Below the pieces are notes generated by a model. The model made no database searches. It was given only the letters and a program-made list of their open reading frames with translations, and was not told the origin of the DNA. This document shows positions 1-10,404 of a stretch of DNA of 64,000 nt, in pieces. The DNA is taken from contig NZ_CP100604.1 in NCBI RefSeq assembly GCF_031202265.1, positions 1,656,501-1,720,500 of the forward strand, read 5' to 3'. Origin of the DNA: Bradyrhizobium sp. Ash2021. GTDB lineage: Bacteria > Pseudomonadota > Alphaproteobacteria > Rhizobiales > Xanthobacteraceae. Every line of letters starts with the position of its first letter. Position 1 is the first letter of the stretch. The position numbers were made by a program, and so were the translations under genes.

Positions 1-1
1 C

Positions 2-154
2 CCGAGCATCTGGCTTTTGATTCCACAGGCCGAGCACGGACCTCCGCAGATCGATGGAAACGTGCTGCCCGTTATCTCCGCCGCTAACTGGACCAGACTG
101 ACAGAGTCTTGGCTCAAAAACGCACACCGGGCCGGTGGCCGCAGCGCCGCGTAG
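2..154 (+). CDS. C-terminal end of upstream BREX gene, probably pglW (partial)
   Basis: An open frame enters from the left edge and ends at a TAG at 152-154. It encodes about 50 residues containing IWLLIPQAEHGPPQIDGNVLPVI and ending in HRAGGRSAA; the text reads like genuine protein and the other forward frames here are worse. In type 2 BREX loci the kinase-like gene pglW commonly precedes pglX, and this tail would fit, but the assignment rests mainly on position. The gene ends about 110 bp before the chosen pglX start. Confidence 0.42.
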   Translation, partial: PSIWLLIPQAEHGPPQIDGNVLPVISAANWTRLTESWLKNAHRAGGRSAA

Positions 155-263
155 CAGGAACGTGTGTATCAAATGCTTTCCTGACATAACAACGGCGTGC
201 GGCGATTCGCGAATTTCCGGCTTCGTAAAAGGCAAACAAGAATCGCGGGAGATGGACTCGGCA

Positions 264-3200
264 ATGATAGATGCAAAGCGGCTACTTGAAGACCTCAAGA
301 AGCTTCGAAAGAAACTGGAAGCGGACCTGCGCAGCTATCACAGCGCTTCTGTCGGCCGCGCGTTGCTTGAAGCCGAGTGGCAGCAGGCGCGAGACACCAA
401 GCGTACCGCCGACACGTTCGAGACCTTCTTTGGTGCCGCGCTGGACCAGGCGGCCGTGCATTGGATCTTAGCGCTCGTGTTTCTTCGTTTTCTGGAGGAC
501 AACTGCCTGCTCGACCGTCCCGTCATCGCGGGCCCGGGCGAGCGGCTGGAGATAGCGCAGCTCCGCCAGCGCGAGTGGTTCCGCACTCGGCCGGAAGACA
601 GTGATGCCGAGTATCTCTTGGCCAATTTCGCAGAGGTCGCGAACTATCCCGGCTTAGCCGGTTTGTTCGACCCAACGCACAATCCGCTGTTCCGGCTTCC
701 GGTCTCGGGCGACGGGGCAATCGCCCTTTTCGACTTTTTTCGGAACCGCTCAGCAGAGACCGGCGAACTCGTGCACGAGTTCACCGAACCCGACTGGAAC
801 ACACGTTTCCTAGGTGATCTCTACCAGGACCTGTCCGAGGAGGCGCGCAAGCGGTACGCGCTGCTGCAGACGCCGGAATTCGTGGAAGAATGGATTCTTT
901 CGCGCACGCTGGAGCCTGCGATCCGGGAATTCGGGTACGCGCAGGTCCGGATGATCGACCCGACCTGCGGCTCTGGACACTTTCTGCTCGGCGCCTTTGC
1001 GCGACTGCTGGAGGAATGGCAGCGACACGCGCCGGACATGCCGCCAGCAGCGCAGGCCCAACGTGCGCTCGACGCGGTAGCTGGCGTCGACCTTAATCCT
1101 TTCGCAGTCGAGATTGCCCGCTTCCGCCTGCTCGTCGCTGCGTTGAAAGCGTCAGGTGAAACGCGCCTTGCTGCTGCTCCGGATTTTCGTTTCCAACTAG
1201 CTACAGGCGACAGTCTCCTACACGGGCGGCACTTCTTCCGAAATGAGCTCGGCGGTAGGGAAGACGGCTTTAGACGCGTTCCACGTCACCACTACGCAGC
1301 CGAGGACATTGCTGAACTCCACACCATTCTAAGCAGGCAGTACCACGCAGTCGTCGGTAACCCGCCCTACATCACACCGAAGGACGCGGCCATGCGGGAG
1401 GCATACCGTGAGATCTACCACAGCTGCCATAGGACCTACGGCCTCGGTGCCCCGTTCACCGAGCGTTTCTTCGACCTAGCGCAGGAGGGGACGCGGGATA
1501 GAGCCGCGGGATTCGTGGGCCTGATCGTCGCAAATAGCTTCATGAAGCGTGAGTTTGGGAAGAAACTGATCGAAGATGTGTTGCCCAAGCTCGACTTGAC
1601 GCATGTAGTGGACTGCTCCGGAGCTTATATTCCCGGTCACGGGACACCGACGGCGATACTATTCGGACGCAATTGCGCTCCCGTTGCCTCTGTGGTGAGG
1701 ACGGTGCGCGGAATTCGGGGCGAGCCCGTGGCCCCTGAGCACCCGGCCCAAGGGCTGGTTTGGTCAGCCATCCTGATGCAGACCGATGCAGTGCAGAGCG
1801 AAAGCGAGTTTATCAGTACCGAGGACACACCACGTGATGTCCTGGCGCGACACCCTTGGAGCCTGGCAGGTGGCGGCGCCTCTGAAGTGCAGGCAGCCAT
1901 CGAAGAGGCTGCTCACACTGTGTTGGGCGAGCAGATTACCTCAGTCGGCTTCTACCAAGACACTCATGCCGATGAAGCTTTTGTTCACCCGACTCGATTT
2001 TTTGAGCGAAATAGTTCTTCGAAGTATTCGAAGCTGCACATTCGCAGTGAAAATATAAGAGACTGGGCGGCATTACCCGACGAGCACATTCTCTTTCCAT
2101 TTGATGAAGGATTTCGAAGCTGGGTTCAGGCGCCATGGGATCCTTCACTCGCCTGGTTTTGGTCTCTTCGAACGAACCTGCGCAACAGGCGAACTTTTAC
2201 CGGTGAAACCTATTACGAGACGGGACGGCCTTGGTATGATTATCACCAGTTTCCGAGAGAAAGGGCGCAACACGACATCTATATAACTTTCGCTTTTTTT
2301 GGAACGCATAACCACTTCATCGTGCACAATGGCGGGGTCGTCTTTAACCGATCGGCGCCTGTCATCAATCTTCCCAGCGGCAACAGTAAAGACCAGCATA
2401 TTGAGTTGGTCGGCATATTGAACTCTTCGACTGCTTGTTTCTGGCTAAAGCAAGTCTGCCACGATAAGGGAAATGGCGGAATTCGGGGTGGTATTGCAGC
2501 CGAACCTTGGGAGAAATTCCGCGAAATTACTGGGGCGATTCTGCACAAATTTCCTCTCCCCGCTGAACGTCCCCTTGATTTCGCCCGTGCCCTCGATTTC
2601 GAGGCTCAGCAACTAAAGCAACACTTACCGGCAATCTTGAGCCTGCGCGAAATTCCGACCCGTAAAGCACTAGACATTGCCCGCTCTGAGGCTGAGGTGA
2701 TACACAATCGAATGATTGCGCTCCAAGAGGAGCTCGACTGGCGCTGCTACAGCCTCTACGGCTTTCTTAGCGACATGCTGGAATACCCGAATCCGCCGCC
2801 ACTGCGCCTCGGCGAACGCGCGTTCGAGATCGTTATGGCCCGGCGCATGGCGGCCGGCGAATTGGAGACCGTGTGGTTCGAGCGCCACCGCTCGATGCCC
2901 ATCACAGAGCTGCCCGCTCATTGGCCGGCGGATTACCGCGCAGTGGTCCAGCGCCGCATCGGTTTGATTGAGTCCGATCCCGCCATCGGTCTTATCGAGC
3001 AGCCCGAATACAAGCGCCGCTGGTCGGCGCCAACCTGGGAGGACATGGAGCGCGACGCCCTGCGCGCTTGGTTGCTCGACCGATTGGAGGAGGTCCGATT
3101 TTGGCCTGCCCACGACCCGCACGTCCTCTCCGCTCGGGCCCTGGCCGACGCCGCTCGGCCCGATCCCGACTTCCTGTCCGTCGCTGAGATTTACGTCGGC

Positions 3201-4001
3201 CGCGCTGGATTTGATCTTGAGGCGCTCGTAGCGGAACTAGTGACAGCTGAGTCAGTGCCGTTCCTCGCTGCGCTCCGCTACACCGACAGCGGTTTGCGGA
3301 AGCGCGCAGACTGGGAGGCGACCTGGGACAAGCAGCGGGCCGAAGACGCGATTGATGCCGAGGTGGTCGCGCACCGCGACGAGTTCGTCCGCTCCGCATG
3401 GGCCCGCATGAATCCTCGCGACGAGGGCGAGGTGGCAGAGGTCTATGCGGCTCGCATGGCTGCCGGACTCGGCGCGGAGGACGCGCAGAAGGCAGCCGAC
3501 GCTCTCATTGCTGCTGAGGCGAAGCGGCGCAAGCAGACCGAAGTCGGCGACATTCCGGTGCCGCCCAAGTACAAGACCGCCGACTTCCAGTCTCAAGTTT
3601 TTTGGCGATTGCGCGGCGGTCATGACCTGCCGCAAGAGCGCTTCTTCTCCTTCCCCCACTGCGCCCGCGACGCCGACCCTAGCCTGCCCGTCCTCTGGGC
3701 CGGCCACAACCATCTCGCCCACGCCCGCGCGATCGCTGGCTGGTACGTGGAACGCCGGGAGACCGACGGTTGGCCGGCGGAGCGTCTGATGCCGCTGCTC
3801 GCCGGCCTTTTGGAACTCGTCCCTTGGCTTCGCCAGTGGCACAATGATATCGATCCGGAAACGGGGCTGCGCATGGGTGACTACTTCCTCGGCTACGTGG
3901 AAGAGCAGGCGCGCGAGCTCGGCTTAACCCTTGACGATCTTCGCGCCTGGACGCCGCCGGCTCCGGCTCGGCGTGGTCGCGGACGGAGGACTGCTGCATG
4001 A
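264..4001 (+). CDS. pglX: BREX type 2 adenine-specific DNA methyltransferase PglX
   Basis: PglX is the N6-adenine methyltransferase of BREX; it marks host DNA, and its loss or mismatch exposes phage DNA to restriction by the rest of the system. The SAM-binding motif DPTCGSGHF lies near residue 233 and the catalytic NPPY motif (VVGNPPYITP) near residue 364. The product is about 1245 residues, the usual size for the family. I chose ATG 264 because the protein then begins MIDAKRLLEDLKK, the typical coiled start of type 2 PglX, with GGGAG 12 bases upstream; ATG 252 and GTG 135 are open alternatives. The stop overlaps the start of pglY by 4 bp, indicating translational coupling. Confidence 0.93.
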   Translation: MIDAKRLLEDLKKLRKKLEADLRSYHSASVGRALLEAEWQQARDTKRTADTFETFFGAALDQAAVHWILALVFLRFLEDNCLLDRPVIAGPGERLEIAQLRQREWFRTRPEDSDAEYLLANFAEVANYPGLAGLFDPTHNPLFRLPVSGDGAIALFDFFRNRSAETGELVHEFTEPDWNTRFLGDLYQDLSEEARKRYALLQTPEFVEEWILSRTLEPAIREFGYAQVRMIDPTCGSGHFLLGAFARLLEEWQRHAPDMPPAAQAQRALDAVAGVDLNPFAVEIARFRLLVAALKASGETRLAAAPDFRFQLATGDSLLHGRHFFRNELGGREDGFRRVPRHHYAAEDIAELHTILSRQYHAVVGNPPYITPKDAAMREAYREIYHSCHRTYGLGAPFTERFFDLAQEGTRDRAAGFVGLIVANSFMKREFGKKLIEDVLPKLDLTHVVDCSGAYIPGHGTPTAILFGRNCAPVASVVRTVRGIRGEPVAPEHPAQGLVWSAILMQTDAVQSESEFISTEDTPRDVLARHPWSLAGGGASEVQAAIEEAAHTVLGEQITSVGFYQDTHADEAFVHPTRFFERNSSSKYSKLHIRSENIRDWAALPDEHILFPFDEGFRSWVQAPWDPSLAWFWSLRTNLRNRRTFTGETYYETGRPWYDYHQFPRERAQHDIYITFAFFGTHNHFIVHNGGVVFNRSAPVINLPSGNSKDQHIELVGILNSSTACFWLKQVCHDKGNGGIRGGIAAEPWEKFREITGAILHKFPLPAERPLDFARALDFEAQQLKQHLPAILSLREIPTRKALDIARSEAEVIHNRMIALQEELDWRCYSLYGFLSDMLEYPNPPPLRLGERAFEIVMARRMAAGELETVWFERHRSMPITELPAHWPADYRAVVQRRIGLIESDPAIGLIEQPEYKRRWSAPTWEDMERDALRAWLLDRLEEVRFWPAHDPHVLSARALADAARPDPDFLSVAEIYVGRAGFDLEALVAELVTAESVPFLAALRYTDSGLRKRADWEATWDKQRAEDAIDAEVVAHRDEFVRSAWARMNPRDEGEVAEVYAARMAAGLGAEDAQKAADALIAAEAKRRKQTEVGDIPVPPKYKTADFQSQVFWRLRGGHDLPQERFFSFPHCARDADPSLPVLWAGHNHLAHARAIAGWYVERRETDGWPAERLMPLLAGLLELVPWLRQWHNDIDPETGLRMGDYFLGYVEEQARELGLTLDDLRAWTPPAPARRGRGRRTAA

Positions 4002-7000
4002 GCCCGCTGTTTCGCGACCTGATCCACATCCCCGAGCGGGTCCAGACCAACGACTTCGTACTCAAGCTGTCGGAGGGTGTCACCGAGGCGGCAGCTGCAG
4101 AGACGATCAAAAACTACGTTGTTACGCCCCAGCTCGCGCGCGCATTCAACGAGGCTTTCGGCTTCATCCGCGGCAGCATCGACAGCGGCCGCAGTGCCGC
4201 CTGCTATCTCGACGGCTCCTTCGGATCAGGCAAATCGCATTTCATGGCCGTGCTGGACCTGCTTCTTGCCGGGAACGTGAAGGCACGCGGCATTCCGGAA
4301 CTTGCCGATGTCGTCAACCGGCACGAGTCGATCCTGAACGGGAAGCGCTTCCTGATGGTGCCGTATCATATGATCGGGGCGCGGGACGTCGAAACGGCTA
4401 TTCTCGGTGGCTATGCCGACCTTGTCCGGCGACTTCATCCCAATGCGCCAGTGCCTGGCTTCTATCTCGGCGAAAAGCTCTTCGACGATGCGCGACACTT
4501 GCGGACGACAATTGGAGATGAGGCATTCTTCCGGAGTCTGAACGAGGGCCAGGAGAACGGCGCCGACGGCTGGGGCGACTTCGGTTCGGAATGGAGTTCC
4601 GCATCTTTTGAGTCCGCCGCAGCCGAAGCGCCCGAGGGTGAGGAGCGCCAGCGTCTCGTCGGTGACCTAATCGCCTCTTTCTTCCACAGCTATACCGATG
4701 TCGCCGCTACGCGCGGCGAGGCTTTCCTCGACATTGACCGCGGCCTCGTGGTTATGAGCCAACACGCCCAGCGGCTCGGCTACGACGCGGTCGTACTGTT
4801 CCTTGATGAGCTGATCCTTTGGCTGGCAACGCGCGCCGGAGACGTCGATTTCGTTTCCAACGAAGGTTCGAAACTGTCGAAGCTCGTCGAGGCGCAGCGG
4901 TCGGAGCGGCCAATCCCCATCATCTCCTTCGTGGCTCGCCAGCGCGATCTGCGTGAGTTGATCGGTGATCACCATGCCGGCGCGCTCGAGGTTCGATTCC
5001 TGGACACCTTGAAGCACTGGGAAGCTCGCTTCGACAAGGTGAAGCTGGAGGATCGGAATCTTCCCATGATTGTCCAGAGGCGCCTTCTGGTCCCGATCGA
5101 TGAAACAGCAAAACAGCAGATCGACACCGAATTCGATCGTGTGATGCGCCAACGGCAGCAGGTACTGGACACGTTGTTGGGCTCGGATGGCGAGCGCGAC
5201 CTGTTCAGGCAAGTCTACCCCTTCAGTCCGGCACTGGTACAGGCGCTGATTGCGGCGTCATCTGTCCTGCAGCGCGAGCGAACAGCCCTAAAGCTGATGC
5301 TGACCCTACTTGTAAAGAAGCGCGGAGAATTGCGGCTCGGCAACTTAATCCCAGTCGGCGACCTTTGGGACGAACTAGCGACGGGCGACCAGCCCTTCTC
5401 GGAAGGGATGCGCATCCAGTTCGACAATGCCAAAAAGCTCTGGAACCAGAAGCTGCAGCCGTTGCTGGAGCAGGAGCATCACGTCACGTGGCAGGAGCTG
5501 CAGGACGGCCAGGCCGATCCTCAGGTGAATCGTCGCTTCGACAATGACGCACGGCTCTTGAAGACGCTTCTGCTCGCGGCGCTCGTTCCCGAGGTGCCTG
5601 CACTTCGGGCGCTCACGGCACCGCGGTTGGCAGCGCTGAACCATGGGTCGGTGGTGTCGCCCGTGGCGGGGGGCGAGGGCGGTATCGTTCTGCAGAAGCT
5701 CCGGAGCTGGGCGACACGGGTCGGCGAGATCAGGGTCAGCGACGACCAAGTACCGACGGTGTCGCTTCAGATCAGCGGCGTCGACATTGAACCGATTCTC
5801 GCAAACGCTGCTCAGGCAGACAACGATGGAACGCGGCGAAGCAAGCTGCAACGAATCCTATTTGATACGCTTGGGGTTGCCACTGACAACACGCTGCTTA
5901 GCGCGCAGGCGTTTCGAGCCTACGAGCACCTATGGCGCGGGACGCGGCGCGAAGTGGACCTCTATTTTGAGGTAGTCCGGGAACTCAGCTATGACCGGCT
6001 TCGCGGACGTGGCGGGGCACCGGTGCTGGTTCTGGGGATGCCTTTCGACCCGAGGGGTCGGCCGCCCGCGGATCACTTGGCACATGCACGAAATTTCAAC
6101 GACGAAAACGCATCAGGTGGCGTAGTCTGGCAGCCCTCGCACCTGAGCGACCGCGCGATGAAGGATCTCGGCACGCTGGTTCGTATCGACTTTCTTCTCG
6201 CCGGCGCCGGCGACAGGCTGGTTGAAGCCGCACGCCATCTATCCGCGAGTGATCGGGAGCAGGCGCGCGCCATTCTTCGCAGCCAGCAGAGCGCCCTCCA
6301 CCAGCGTATCCGGGCCTGTTTGGAAGCGGCTTACGGAATTCGGCCCGACAATGATGGCTGTGTCGGAACGGTCGTAGAGGCTGACGAGCGGCTCGTTTCG
6401 CTGGAAGGTACCTTCCGCCCGCAGATGCCGGTGGGCGCCGACATGAAATCGGCGGCATCAGCCCTGCTCGACCGGCTTTTTGAACACCGCTACCCGGCCC
6501 ACCCCGAATTTGAGGGCGAAGTTCGCGATGCAGTCCTCCGACGGGTTTTGGAGCAGGTACAGCGAGCAGCGGGAGAACCCAACCAGCGAGTTTTGATCGA
6601 GGATCATGCCGATCGCAGACACCTCGGCGCCGTCGCCGTGCCGCTGAAGATCGGCGTCATGAGTCAAACCCATCTGCAACTCTCCACACATTGGGCTGAG
6701 CATTTCGCTCGGCAACATTCGCGTGCGGGCGGTGGCCCGTTCACAGTCGGTAGACTTCGGGAATGGATGAACGAGCCCCGGCCAATGGGGCTCGAGCCGA
6801 AGGTGCAGAACCTCGTGATCCTCGCTTTCGCTGCTCAGGCTGACCGGAGCCTGGCGCGAAACGGAGCTCCGGCGCAGACGTCACTCGACCGTATCGACGA
6901 CTCTGTTGAATTGCGCGAGGAGCCACTTCCCGACGAAGCCACATGGTCGAAAGCGCGCGAACGAGCGTCAGCACTGTTCGGGCTGGTCGCCGGCGAAGTG

Positions 7001-7711
7001 CGCAAGGGAGCGACCATGGCAAGACTGGCCGCCGACGTGAAGGAGAGAGCGGGCGAGAAGCGTGGACAGCTCGCGGACTTGCTACGAGATCTTCGGCCGC
7101 GGGCAGACTCTCTCGACATTCCTGCGACGTCGTCTCGGTTGACGACGATCCGTTCTTCCCAGGCGCTCGTGAGTGACGTCGTGAGCGCCGCCACTCCCCT
7201 CAAGACCGTCGAAATGCTCGCGACCGCAACATTGGAAACAAGCGAGGCCGCGGTGTCGCGGCTTCTCGCCGCCGTCGGCGATCTGCGCGGCGCCGTCTCG
7301 ACCGCGTCATGGCACATTATCGAAACCGCGATTGGTTTGGCTGATCATCGCCGGGTTGCAGCGGAGGGACTGCGCGAGAAGCTCGCCGAGGCTCTGGAGG
7401 CAGACGAACATGTAGTAGACTTGAGGGTCGTGCTTCGCGACATACAAGAGCGTGCAACGCGCCTTCTCGCGGATTCGGGCCGACGGGAAGTTTCGCCAAC
7501 GCCAACCCCATCATCTACGCCGATGCCCACGTCTCCCCCGCCACCAGCTCAAGGCGAAGAAGTCGTAACCGAACAGCAGACAACGGTGTTCGGCGCCGTG
7601 GAAGCCATGGCAGCGCTGGATGTGTTGCGAGAACGCTTAGCCGCTGAGCCTGCGAGCAAACTGGCGATCGCCTGGCGGCTGACACGTCCCCGACAAGGAG
7701 GGCAAGGTTGA
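3998..7711 (+). CDS. pglY: BREX type 2 large ATPase PglY
   Basis: PglY is the large P-loop ATPase of type 2 BREX, the counterpart of BrxC, and is required for phage defence in characterised pgl/BREX systems. The Walker A motif GSFGSGKSHF is near residue 72 and a Walker B-like VLFLDELILW near residue 266. The protein is 1237 residues, normal for the family. A proline-rich stretch (PTPTPSSTPMPTSPPPP) near the C-terminus is a low-complexity linker before the last 60 residues. ATG 3998 overlaps the pglX stop in an ATGA arrangement, and its own stop overlaps the pglZ start, so the five BREX genes form one operon. Confidence 0.92.
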   Translation: MSPLFRDLIHIPERVQTNDFVLKLSEGVTEAAAAETIKNYVVTPQLARAFNEAFGFIRGSIDSGRSAACYLDGSFGSGKSHFMAVLDLLLAGNVKARGIPELADVVNRHESILNGKRFLMVPYHMIGARDVETAILGGYADLVRRLHPNAPVPGFYLGEKLFDDARHLRTTIGDEAFFRSLNEGQENGADGWGDFGSEWSSASFESAAAEAPEGEERQRLVGDLIASFFHSYTDVAATRGEAFLDIDRGLVVMSQHAQRLGYDAVVLFLDELILWLATRAGDVDFVSNEGSKLSKLVEAQRSERPIPIISFVARQRDLRELIGDHHAGALEVRFLDTLKHWEARFDKVKLEDRNLPMIVQRRLLVPIDETAKQQIDTEFDRVMRQRQQVLDTLLGSDGERDLFRQVYPFSPALVQALIAASSVLQRERTALKLMLTLLVKKRGELRLGNLIPVGDLWDELATGDQPFSEGMRIQFDNAKKLWNQKLQPLLEQEHHVTWQELQDGQADPQVNRRFDNDARLLKTLLLAALVPEVPALRALTAPRLAALNHGSVVSPVAGGEGGIVLQKLRSWATRVGEIRVSDDQVPTVSLQISGVDIEPILANAAQADNDGTRRSKLQRILFDTLGVATDNTLLSAQAFRAYEHLWRGTRREVDLYFEVVRELSYDRLRGRGGAPVLVLGMPFDPRGRPPADHLAHARNFNDENASGGVVWQPSHLSDRAMKDLGTLVRIDFLLAGAGDRLVEAARHLSASDREQARAILRSQQSALHQRIRACLEAAYGIRPDNDGCVGTVVEADERLVSLEGTFRPQMPVGADMKSAASALLDRLFEHRYPAHPEFEGEVRDAVLRRVLEQVQRAAGEPNQRVLIEDHADRRHLGAVAVPLKIGVMSQTHLQLSTHWAEHFARQHSRAGGGPFTVGRLREWMNEPRPMGLEPKVQNLVILAFAAQADRSLARNGAPAQTSLDRIDDSVELREEPLPDEATWSKARERASALFGLVAGEVRKGATMARLAADVKERAGEKRGQLADLLRDLRPRADSLDIPATSSRLTTIRSSQALVSDVVSAATPLKTVEMLATATLETSEAAVSRLLAAVGDLRGAVSTASWHIIETAIGLADHRRVAAEGLREKLAEALEADEHVVDLRVVLRDIQERATRLLADSGRREVSPTPTPSSTPMPTSPPPPAQGEEVVTEQQTTVFGAVEAMAALDVLRERLAAEPASKLAIAWRLTRPRQGGQG

Positions 7712-10404
7712 GTCATCTCCTGGCTCCGAACGTCACTGAGATCGAGCGCGCCATCGACAATCTCCTGCAAAGGGACGCCGGGGCGCGAATTCTCGCTATG
7801 CGGTCACCTGTCCGACTCCTGTGGCCTGAGATCGTGGAGCGAGGCGGACGACGATTCCGAATTGCGTGGTGTCCGTCCGAACTTGAGTTGCGGGACCGAC
7901 TGGACGCGACTGAGGGTGCTGACAACGACGGGGTGGTCGTCGTAACGCCACTCGATACGGCGACATTAGCCGATGATGTCATGGCCCGATTTCCGCGTGC
8001 CCGCCTTGAGCAGTCCGACCGATGGTCCGCGCTCCGCGGCGCCTTCCGGGCCCGAGACGTTGACCCGAGGCTGCGTCTGCATCGGTGGCTTGCCGACTTG
8101 CTTCTCGATCGGCCTCCAATCGGCGGCTATCCACCAGTGGCCGGTGGTGTGCTCGATCTCGAAAGCGCGTGGCAAGCGGCGCTTAAAAGCGTGCTCGGTC
8201 TACCCGATGGCCGGGCGGACGCCGCCGCGCTGCTGGACTGGAGCCTGGACCCGGCTGCTCTCGACCGCTTTGCGCGCCTGCCGGACGAAGCCCGTAATGC
8301 GGTCGCGACGCGTATTGCCGCAGAGGGTGGCGCCGCCGCGGGGCTGGTGTTCTCGGCAGCCGCCGCCGGTCACGGTGCAGATGCGCTTGCGGTCGCGCTG
8401 GCTTGCGGCGTCGTGTTCGGTGAGCGTGAACCACGGCAAGCGCTGCGCGACGCAGCCGTGCGGCTTGAGCCTCTGTTCGGCGGCGTGCGGATAGACCCTA
8501 ACGCAGCACGCGGTTTAGCCGAGGCAGGCCGTCGGGTGCTGGACCGCATGGCTCGGGACGCGGACGCCGCCGTTGTCGCAGTCGAAGGCCGCACCGCAAC
8601 AATCTTGGCAGAAATTCGTGCGGATACCGACGCTGCGCTGAGTCCGGCGCTCCAGCTGGGCCTGGATGGACGGATACAGGAGGCGGCTGCAGCAATCAAT
8701 AAGGCCTGCGAAACGGGGCGCATCGACGATGCGGCGGCGGCGTGGGACCTTGCGCGTCGTGCGAGCGCTCACGATCGAGCCCGAGAGAACCGTAGCCGCA
8801 TTGACCGGCTGGTGATGGCGGCCCGCTTAGTCAGATGGCTCGCGGGTCGGCCAGCAAGCGCTTGGCGCAACGTGTCGGAAGCCGCCGCGGCTTATGCGGG
8901 CGACGGAGGGTTTGTTGACCGAGCGCGTCACGCGATCCGCTCCGGCGACAGGCTTCCTGATGTCGCTGCGGCCTATGCCCGGCTCGCCGAGACCATAATG
9001 GCGAGGCGGGAGGAACAGAATCGTATCTTCGCGACGATGCTTCGAGAGTGGAATGCTGCCGGCGCTCAGGGCGAAGTGCCCTTGCCCATCGAGCGCGTGC
9101 TCACCACGGTGGTTGCGCCCCTGGCTAGTGACGCTCCGGTTCTATTGCTGGTCTTGGATGGATTGAGTTTCGCTGTTTGGCGCGGGCTTGCCGAGACGAT
9201 AGGGTTCGGCTGGTCGGAATTGGTGCAGACGTCACGACGCGGCACACTTGTCGCCGTAGCTGCCCTGCCGTCGGTAACCGCGGTGTCGCGGGCAAGCCTG
9301 CTGTGCGGGATGCTAACGACCGGCAATCAGGCCGCAGAGCGGGCCGGATTCGCATCCAATGCATCACTTGTTGGCGTATCTCAAGCGGGGCGGCCGCCCC
9401 GGCTTTTCCACAAAGCAGATATCGGCGCTGGCCCGGAGCTAGGTGACGACCTCAGGATGGCCGTTGCTGACCCGCAACAACGCGTCGTCGGTGTCGTCCA
9501 CAACGCCGTAGACGCTCAGCTCTCCGGAAGCGATCAATTGGACTTGACATGGACCGCGGAAGGGCTCCGGCAGGTGAATGCGCTTCTTCACGCAGCCCGC
9601 GTCGCCGGACGTGTGGTTATCGTGACGGGCGACCACGGCCACGTGCTGGATGAGGGAACGATGCAATTCGACGGCGGCTCTGGCGATCGTTGGCGCTCGG
9701 CCGGCACGCCGCCGCGAGAAAACGAAATCGAATTGTCAGGTGGCCGAGTCCGCTCACCCGACGGCGGCCAATCGATCGTCGCTCCCTGGAGCGAGCGGGT
9801 CCGCTTCGCAGCAAAGCGGAGTGGCTATCACGGCGGCGTAAGCCCGCAGGAGGTGCTCGTTCCAGTCGCCGTGCTTTCACCGGGCAACATACCCACTGGC
9901 TGGACGGAAGCTCCACCGGCGGAACCGTCGTGGTGGCGTGGAGAGGATGTGGCTCATTTGATGTCATCGACCTCCGAGGTGCTACCTCCGCCGCCGAGTC
10001 GTCGGCCGCGAGAGTCCCGCCAAGAGGATTTGTTCACTGAGGGCAGCCGGTCGAGCGCCATTCAGGGAACGCCGGTCCAAGTTACACCGACGTTGGCCTG
10101 GCTTGATGCCCTGTTTGCCTCGGAGACTTATGCGGCACAGCGTCGCCTCGCAGGCCGCGCTGCGCCGGCCGACGATATGGTTCATCGGCTTCTGACCAGT
10201 CTTGCGCTGCGAGGCGGGCGCATCACGCGTGCTGGCTTGTCCCAAGCAGTGGAAATGCCGATCTTCCGTCTCAGCGGACTCGTTAGCGCGGCGCGGCGTG
10301 TCCTGAATGTCGACCAGGCTCAAGTCCTAAAGGACGATGGCGAGGACATCGTCTTCGACGAGGCGCTCCTGAAAACGCAGTTTATGCTCGGAGGTGATCT
10401 GTGA
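7708..10404 (+). CDS. pglZ: BREX alkaline-phosphatase-fold protein PglZ
   Basis: PglZ is the hallmark protein of all BREX systems and carries an alkaline-phosphatase-superfamily domain. That domain is visible from about residue 470: LLVLDGLSFAVW provides the first metal-binding aspartate, and VTGDHGHVLDEG near residue 638 provides the DHG metal site. The N-terminal half is alanine-rich and helical. The start is TTG at 7708, overlapping the pglY TGA; the next ATG lies well inside, and the 4-bp overlap pattern of the operon supports TTG. Length is 898 residues, as expected for type 2 PglZ. Confidence 0.93.
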   Translation: MSHLLAPNVTEIERAIDNLLQRDAGARILAMRSPVRLLWPEIVERGGRRFRIAWCPSELELRDRLDATEGADNDGVVVVTPLDTATLADDVMARFPRARLEQSDRWSALRGAFRARDVDPRLRLHRWLADLLLDRPPIGGYPPVAGGVLDLESAWQAALKSVLGLPDGRADAAALLDWSLDPAALDRFARLPDEARNAVATRIAAEGGAAAGLVFSAAAAGHGADALAVALACGVVFGEREPRQALRDAAVRLEPLFGGVRIDPNAARGLAEAGRRVLDRMARDADAAVVAVEGRTATILAEIRADTDAALSPALQLGLDGRIQEAAAAINKACETGRIDDAAAAWDLARRASAHDRARENRSRIDRLVMAARLVRWLAGRPASAWRNVSEAAAAYAGDGGFVDRARHAIRSGDRLPDVAAAYARLAETIMARREEQNRIFATMLREWNAAGAQGEVPLPIERVLTTVVAPLASDAPVLLLVLDGLSFAVWRGLAETIGFGWSELVQTSRRGTLVAVAALPSVTAVSRASLLCGMLTTGNQAAERAGFASNASLVGVSQAGRPPRLFHKADIGAGPELGDDLRMAVADPQQRVVGVVHNAVDAQLSGSDQLDLTWTAEGLRQVNALLHAARVAGRVVIVTGDHGHVLDEGTMQFDGGSGDRWRSAGTPPRENEIELSGGRVRSPDGGQSIVAPWSERVRFAAKRSGYHGGVSPQEVLVPVAVLSPGNIPTGWTEAPPAEPSWWRGEDVAHLMSSTSEVLPPPPSRRPRESRQEDLFTEGSRSSAIQGTPVQVTPTLAWLDALFASETYAAQRRLAGRAAPADDMVHRLLTSLALRGGRITRAGLSQAVEMPIFRLSGLVSAARRVLNVDQAQVLKDDGEDIVFDEALLKTQFMLGGDL